Assembly: GCA_035578175.1 (NCBI GenBank)
Contig: JAQMRL010000002.1
Span: forward strand, 136,018,171 to 136,082,170
Length of the DNA: 64,000 nucleotides
Direction of reading: 5' to 3'
DNA from: Catonia carolina
Lineage: Eukaryota; Arthropoda; Insecta; Hemiptera; Achilidae
Numbering within the stretch: the first letter of the stretch is position 1; each line of letters starts with the position of its first letter. Shown piece after piece: positions 52,001-61,000 of the stretch. The notes beneath the pieces are model-generated. The model was not told the DNA's origin. It saw only the letters and a list, made by a program, of their open reading frames with translations, and made no database searches. Both the position numbers and the translations under genes were made by a program.

Positions 52001-55000
52001 CCGAGAGCCAAAAAAGCTCAAATGAGCAAGTTGTTTTTTTTATATGCATGGGATTGTGTACTTCACTGGGTTCCTGAAGGTCAAACAATCAATAGTACTA
52101 CCTTGAAGTACTTTCTAAACTACGTCAAAGAGTAAGGAAAAAACGCCGCAAAATGTGGAAGGACAAATCATGGGTTCTCCACCAAGACAATGTGCCAGCT
52201 CATGCCGCATTATCTGTAAAGAGGTTCCTAGCCAAGTACAGCATCTCAGTGTAAGAACATCCACCTTATTCACGAGTTCTTGCACCATGTGACTTTTACC
52301 TGTTCCTAAGGTGAAATCTGCATTAAAAGGGACAAGGAGTCTGTGGAAGCTGTAAAAGAGAAAGCGGCACGTGTCCTGAGGGAGCTGACAGAAGATGACT
52401 TCCAGCACTGTTTCCAACAATGGAAAATTTGCATGGAGCGTTGTAGGGATAGAGAAGGGGTGTATATTGAATGTGACAATAAGTGATTATGAATAAAATT
52501 AAAATAAAATTTTTTACATCGTCAGTGTCGTTATTTATTAGCCACACCTCTCGTATATGGAAGGAAAGTATTGTTTTTATGTCGATATTTCAAGATTGAG
52601 CTTTTACCGGAAATACACTTTTTCAGGCCCCCCTGAACCCAAAAACTGTGATTTTGGCAATTCGTGTGCGTGTGTCTGTGTAAACAAAATATCTCAGGAA
52701 TGGAATATCATACGGAGTTGAAACTTGGAACTTCAGTTTTTATCACTTTGGGACACCCTACAATTTTTTAAAAAAATTGATTCATTTACTACACTTTTTA
52801 AGCTCTACGAGATAAGATGAGCGCTATGTCTTCTAAAATTCTTGGAAGGCTTGTGCTCTCATGGTAAAAAATGGTTTTTTAAGGTTACGGCCTTAATTTG
52901 CATTCTAGGGCAAACGTATATGATAAAGTTGTAGAAAATTAAAAACTCTATATAGTTTATTTCAAGCTTTTATTCTACAATACAAAGTTATGGGAAATAA
53001 AAAAATTATGCATAAGCATTTTTTCTGCAGACCGAATTTAGTTAAGCGTCAATTAGTGATATCCTATATTTTTAAGTCGAACAGAGATTGATTTTCATTT
53101 TTTTTCATTCTTTGTTTACGGTTAGTAATGATTAAACATAGGTTATATGTTTCATTATTTATATTGGCAAAAGAAAGTCGTTTGAATGTTTTTTACACCA
53201 GATTTTTATCACTTGCATAAATGTAAGGCTGCTCTCAGACAGGTGAAACTCAACTGCGACTCGACGTCCAGTACGAGTCCTACCCTTACATTTATATGTT
53301 CACGCTCCCACCAGTACGACCTCGATGCAATCTTGATTGAACCGATTGCATGCGACTCAGCTTGTCCAACATCTGCTTGACTAGTCGCGTATAATCATGG
53401 CAGACAAAGCAGCAAACGTAGCCTCTGTGCTTGAAGTTGAAAAATATCCGTGTCTGTACAATTTTAATTTGATAGAATATTCTAGGTGAGACATTGCCTT
53501 TCTTTTGGTATCCAATAAAAAGATGTAAATTTGTTTTCATCTCAGGAGAATTCCTGGGCACACACATACGCTCTTCTATTATGATTATTACTATATATGG
53601 TTGTATCCAACGGCTGTGGTTTTTTTGTTTTCTTCTTAAATAGTTTCTTCTTAAATGAGAAAAAGACTAAATTTATGATTGTCTCGAAAGCAGAACATGG
53701 AAATGAAACATTAACAATAGAGCAAACCCAAATAGAAAAAGTAGAGACATACAAATATCTGGGAACCTGGGTTGATGGCAAGAATGACCAAAGTAAAGAA
53801 ATTAAAGTATGAATTGAAACTGCAAGGCAAGCATTCATAAAATTGAAGACAATGCTAACAAACAAAGACCTTCAGTTGCCTCTCAGATTGAGGGCTCTAA
53901 GATGTTATGTATTTTCTATCGTATTATATGGAATGGAAGCTTGGACATTGAAGAAACAACACATAAAGAAGATAGAAGCGTTCGAAATGTGGTGTTACAG
54001 GAGAATATTGAAAATTCAGTGGGTCCAAAAGGTTACCAATGTTGAGGTGCTCCGACGTTTAAATAAGGAGTTAGAAGTTATGAAAAGTATAAAAACAGGA
54101 AAACTAGAATATTTGGGTCACATAACCAGAGGAGAAAAATATGAGTTGCTGAGAATTATTATGCAGGGAAGGATCCGAGGAAGAAGAGGCGTAGGAAGAA
54201 GACGCATCTCCTGGCTGCGGAATCTTAGAGAATGGTTCAACTGTAGTTCATTGCAACTATTCAGAGCGGCAGCCAGCAAAGTGACCATAGCCATTATGAT
54301 ATCCAACCTCCGATAGGAGATGGAACTTTAAGAAGAAGACATCTTCTTCATCACTTGACATTTTGCAAACTGCAGGTGGATTCGAAGAAAAGGTTGAACA
54401 GTTGCGTTGAGGTCAAGTCTCCTCGATGTGCGAACATGCACGACGTGACTCGTTTTTCGGTCAAGTCATTTTAATCGCATCGAGATAGAGTTTCACCGGT
54501 GTGAGAGCGGCCTAAGTGTATTTTTTTTTATTTCCAGTATCATGATATTAATTATTTATTGTCTTTCAGAGGCAGAAATAACAGCAATAATGACAATACT
54601 TTCAACTGGTTCAACCCTGAACTTCCTACACCTCCTCAACAGTGGTATCAACAAAACTATAGTGGTATGTTATTTTGATATTATACTAGAGGTATTTAGA
54701 GTGTAGCTGGTTAACTCCGTAAACCAGCTTTTGGTTATTTCATATACTTTCAATGTTGATTGTGGATTTTATTTGCCTACAAATTTCTTTAGAGGAGACA
54801 AAGGCGGTGGATTTCTAGGGTATTGATCATCTCAAAAGTCAAGTAGTTTTCAATAATAAAGCTTTAGAGTTGCCCATAACAGGCAGGTGAAGTGTTAAAT
54901 TTACACTCGATCTGCTAGTTCCAGGGCTACAAAGAATAGTTCAGTTTCTTATCACATGATCAGCCAATTATATGACTGAAGCATTTAAGAACAGGAGAGG

Positions 55001-58000
55001 TACAGGTGTAAAAGACACTAGTCAGAGTTTTCTCCTCTGAGAGTAATGACTTTTATCATTATACAGCCAGAGCCTGTGGTGAATGAAGTGAAGTTTTCAT
55101 TTGCAGAGTGGAAAGTAGATACTTTTCAGAGGGCCTGGTATGCTGATAAGCATACTTATCTATTCAGTGAGGAAGGTAATGGTAAACAACCTAACTCCTC
55201 ATTGTATTAGTAAAGCCTCTAGAGGCTGATGACCTTAACAAACAAACCATGAGAACAGATACATTTATTTATTTATTTGGGATGTGATGGCTCTTATGTG
55301 CAATCTAGACACAGAAATTGTATTCGTGAAGTTTCAAAGGAGACCATTTTAAAGTTTTATCTCACTTTGATTCTGCCAGTTTTAATCCAGTTGTACCTTA
55401 ATTATCGGAGGTAATGGTGGGGAGGAAGCCCATGGATAACCGAAAACCACGGTTGAGCCGCTGGCAGTAATGATTAAAGTTATAGTTGTAGAGTGTGATT
55501 TGTCCCCACAAGTGTATGTCAAATATTTGTAAAGTGTTTTATTTTAAGAATGTACACGAAAAATTAGTAATGTTTTTAAATAAAATTTAATATTAACCAA
55601 AAAATATGATGTTATATGTTCGTGACCACGGCTATCTTTGTTGTATAGAAAAAAATTGAATAACAAACACAAGACACATTTACACACAAAAAACATAAAT
55701 TTAATGATATAAGAAAAATAAAATAGCGCTTTGAGTTTTAATTATCAATGTTTTAAATATTCTGTACAGAAAATCAATTACATTACAAATACCTGCCATG
55801 GCCTTTTCGACGTTCCGTGGTTGGTCCAGTGAAATCCATACGACGTTAGTTAAGAATCATTCTCTTCGGTTGTTGAATTCAAATCATTGTTGAAAATATT
55901 ATTTACTTGATAAACAAGAAGTTCTTATTTCAATAACTATTCAGATAACTTATAGATATTACATTAATGTATTATTGAGCCACATTGTTACTTTTTATGC
56001 ATAGGGAGAACACGTCCTATTCACATGACTGCCAAGTTTGAACTCCTCTTCCGTTTTTTAATTTTTTAAGAAGCGTCGCTTTTTAATTTCACCTTGAAAT
56101 TATTTATAAAATTATAACATCCAATCACAGCTTAGGATTCAAAATTTCCAACCAATCGCATTCAACTGTATTTTTACTGACTTTAGCGGTCTAAGTACTT
56201 TGATAAAGTCACGTAGCCTCACACGTGTTCAATTATTTGTAAAAGTTTACTTTTAATAATCCATAAATATACTTTAAAAGTTTGTTATTATGATATCGGT
56301 CTTTTCCCGACAATCGACTGATTTGACAACTACTACCGTATATCCCGGCGTACAAGTCGACCCGGCGTATAAGTCGAACCTAATTTTGAAGAGTGTTTTT
56401 GTTGATTTAAGCAAGACCCGTTGTATAAGTCGAATCCGAAAAGTAAGGTACCGGTAATTCATACGAAGTTTATTTTGATAACCCACTGGTACGTCAGATT
56501 ATTTAAAAACGACTCTTTAATTAGCCATCTGTTCTACACAATGAATGAAAATACCTAGCTACTAGGTTTTGATAGATAGGTATAAGATTATACATTTCAG
56601 TTTACATTACTATATTTATTTTGGGACAGAAATGGGGAAGTATTATATTGTTGACGAATTCCACCTGTCAATCAAAAGGTTTTATGGCTACCTACCTAAT
56701 GTTACATTTTGGGAATACCCAATATGTCGTGTGAATGACTTTCACAGGCTACTAGTACAGTACAGTCTATAGGTTATTATTATGTCTTCATTGCCGTGAC
56801 TACAATCATCGAGTAAGGTTATCCACCTGCTTTCGGTTATTTATTTAGTGCATTTTGTATAGGCCTATTCGTGCGTGCAATACTACCTGTAGCAATGAGT
56901 GCGGTTAAACGAATGAAATACGACTCTTCATTCAAATTAAAAGTTATCGGTTTGGCAAAAACTACAAACAACAGTGAAGCGGGTCGTAAGTTCGGTGTTA
57001 ACGAAAAACTTGTGCGTGATTGGCGGAAAAGTGAAGAAAAGATTAGAGGAATGCCTCGCTCTAAATGCGCTATGCGAACAGGAACTGTACTTTGGCCGGA
57101 ATTAGAGAAACATGTAGTGGAATGGGTGCTTCAAAACCAATTGAGCGGCAATATTATCACACGTTGCGCAATTCGATTGCATTCAATAAACTGGGCAAAA
57201 GATAATCCTGAACACTCGGTAAGTTTCCTGGCAACTAGAAGTTGGTGTAGCCGTTTTATGGATCGACATAACCTAGTTCTGCGACAAAAAACTAAAATCG
57301 CACAAAAACTACCAAAAGATTTAGATAACAAGATTATTAATTTTCATAGATTTGTTATAAACCTTCGAAAAAAACATGACTATGAGCTGGCTAACATTGG
57401 AAATATGGACGAAACGCCGCTGAATTTTGACATGCCTGGTAATCGCACAGTGAACGTAAAAGGTGAACATTCGGTAATTGTTAAAACAACTGGACACGAA
57501 AAAACTCGTTTTACTGTGGTTCTTTCATGTATGGCAGACGGAACAAAACTTAAGCCTTTGGTTATTTTTAAGCGAAAAATTAGGCCAAAAATTAAATTTC
57601 CATCAGGCATAATAGTACATTTCCAAGAAAAAAGGGGTGGATGGATGAGGCCGGTATTGACATTTGGGTAAAAAATATTTGGAATAGGCGACCTGGTGGT
57701 TTAAGAAAGAAAAAAAGCTTATTGGTGTGGGACATGTTTCGTGCGCATCTAACGGAAAAAACAAAAAAAAATTTAAAGGACGAAAATACGGATACATGTG
57801 TAATCCCGGGTGGACTTACGTCAGTGCTACAACCATTGGATGTTAGTTTAAACAAGCCATTTAAAAGTGCAGTTTATCGGGAGTGGAATAAATGGATGGC
57901 TATTGGAGAGAAAAGTTTACTCCGGGCGGAAATATGCGTCCTGCGTCTTTAGACATTATTTGCCAGTGGGTAATTACAGCTTGGGATGAAGTGAAAATAC

Positions 58001-61000
58001 AAACTGTGGTAAAATCATTTAAAAAATGCGGGATATCTAACGCTTTAGATTCATCAGAAGACGACGTACTGTGGGACGTAGGTGACGACGATGACGATAC
58101 TGACAAGGATAGTGATGAAGCAAGGGAAGACTTGTGGGATCCATATGACGCTGCAGGAATAGACAATGGAGAGTCAGAAATTTCTGACACGGATCTATAA
58201 CTGTATGTATTTTATGATACCTACCTAGGTAATTTTTTATTCTATTACTTTTTCTTTTAAAAAGAATATAGTTACGTATTTCTAACGAATATAGTGTTAT
58301 GTAGTTACTTATTTCAGTTAAGTACCTCAGTGTATTTTGTTTCTCAGTCAACTACCCTGAACTTTAAAAAATTAAATTTCGTAGACTTGGTGTATAAGTC
58401 GACCTCTGTTTTTTAAACATATATTTTGCTTCTGAAACCTCGACTTATACGCCGGGATATACGGTAATTATAACCATTACTTTAACAATTTATCTGTCAC
58501 ATAATTTTTTTTTTTGACTCAATGTATTAATTTATTAATTTTAAAAGGGCAATCTATTTTTCATTCGCTACATAGTACTTTGTGATACATTACGTATAAT
58601 AATTTATTAGGCTTACGTGTTCAAAGTGGATTTTCTGCGTATGTGTTTATATTAGGAAATGAACACTTAAAATCCATTGTGAATGTTAGTAATCACCAAC
58701 AAAACCAGTTGACGAAGTATAAGTCCAACGCATATATTTACAAACACTACTTATTTACAGACACAACACAAGTAAAACAACGAAATAAAATTATTTTATA
58801 TGCCACCTCCATAGCATAGTGGTAGGCTGCTAGCCTACACCGTGGAAGTCCCAGGTTCGATTCCAGGCAAGGATCTGGAAACTTTCACAAGTTAAAACCC
58901 ACCGTAGTCGCTAATAACCGAGCTATTGATGTGACTTTAAATAACCTAAAAAAAAATAATTTTAATAGACCACTGGAATAATCGGTCATTGTTTTCTGCT
59001 TCTTTGCTCTCCTCCGTCTTTTTTCTTAAAATTGAAGATCAGAGTTTGCATAGCACTAATTTGTCACACAACAGATTATCAATATGAACACCATAATACT
59101 CAAATGACATGAGAAACAATGTCAGTAATACTGTACTACTAAACAAACGGGATTGCCGTTTATATAAATCATCGCACATAATTTTAGACAGGAATGTGAA
59201 AGTTGTGAAATAGGGGTTGACGACCTTGTAAAATAGACTATGGCCTTCAGTCGTGAGCCTGATTGCCACTTCTGACCAACGCTCTATTTTGTCACCTTCA
59301 CAAATAAGCATTGTGTATCTGATGCATGGTCTTCAAGTTTTTAAATTTTATTCGTTTGGTAAAATATTACCCATTATATCTAAGAGGCTGAATGCATTCC
59401 CTGTTATTTTTAATTACAATTTCAAAATTGAATAAATTTTCGTAAAAGTGAACTTCCTTAGTCAGTTTTACTGGTTTTGTCCGGTAAATCTTTTTGAATT
59501 TATATGTTTTTACCACCCCGGATAATCGAGGTAAGTATTGTGCAGTTCCAAGCTTCGTGTAGTTGCAGGGTGAAGGGTACGGGTGAGGTATAATGAATGA
59601 GTGATGCATGCTGGGAGAACGATTGTTGTATTACTCTGATACAAAACATTCGTTTTTAAACTTTCTGTTTTTAATTTATTTGTTCGTATTTATTACATTT
59701 ATTTATTTACATATTTTGATATAAATTTGCAAGTTAAATATTATGAATCCAACCAAGTTAACAACCCGGTAGGTATTTGTTAAATTAATGCGGTGGATGA
59801 TAAGAATATTTTTTTAGTCTAGTTAATACACGCTATCACTACAAATGCATCAGCTGTGAAACAACTAACTCATTCATTCTCCCACTATAATAACAACGCA
59901 CTGCATTCCTTCCAACTACACGGAGCTGGGACTCAAGCAATATAGGTTCCGAGTGTTGGACCCTGACTAATCAGCAGTGTCAATAATTGTATAGAGGCTG
60001 TCAAGATGAGATTGTGAAAGACCTTCAACGAGGTTACAATTGCTGGACTATAAAATAAATGTATTTTATTTATTATTTTACTCACAAATACAATAAGTTT
60101 TTTTTCGTAAGTTATTTGATGTATTTTTGTATCACTGTTTTTTTTTACAACAGATAGTCGACATATGGATTGGAAACTAAGACCAGATTTTCCATCTCAT
60201 CAAATGCCGGTTCCACCATTTCACAACCATCCACAACACCTGCAGCCTAACAACCATTATGTATGTATTTATTTATGTATTTTTCAGTCTTATACAGCCA
60301 GTCTTGAATTTTTCTCGCATTAAATTGAGATTTTAAAAATTGGTGTAACGTAAAATTGACATTTCTGTTTTATTCAGAATGAAAATTACGCTGTAAAAGT
60401 TTTTTTCACTTAACACTTATACTCCTGAAAGCTCACAGGATGCATGATGGCTGTTTCATTGTACTAATCTGACCATGTACCTGATGTGTAATGGAATACT
60501 TTTACTTTTGCCAAGAAAAACTTACCACGGGGTTATACTTTGTTTTAGCTATTGATCAGTGAAAGTGTTTACAGTAATACTGTAATTTTTTTTACTCCTA
60601 ATTTGTGTACGTTGCAATCTGTTCAATTGAGAACAATAAGCAACCCCATGACCCAATGAGATGAGGATGATGTGTATGACGTGTAAATGAGATGTAGTCT
60701 TGTACAGACCCAGGCTGACCATTCCTGAGAGAGTGTGTTTAATTGAACCCCAACCATCAAAGTACACCGGTAACCACTGTCTAGTATTCAAATCCGTATA
60801 AAAATAACTACCTTTACTAGGATTTGAACCAGGAACCTTCGTCTCCGAAAATCAGCTGTTGAACAGCTGACTCACAGCGACGACTTTACCTCTAGACCAA
60901 CCCGGTGGGTTAAAGTAATACTGTAATGAAAATTTATTTTTATTTATTTGTTTTTATTATTGCTAAAAACAAGTAGGCCTACAATGAATCTTATCCTATC

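Larger units (their letters stand above)
55388..59535. mobile_element. Probable Tigger-like outer element (old)
   Basis: The left CAGTTGTACCTTAATTATCG and, inverted from the right, TACTTACCTCGATTATCCGG resemble a pogo/Tigger TIR pair. No transposase of its own is recognised. Nested inside are the pogo element at 56336-58464 and the SINE at 58801. The boundaries are my best guess. Confidence 0.4.
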
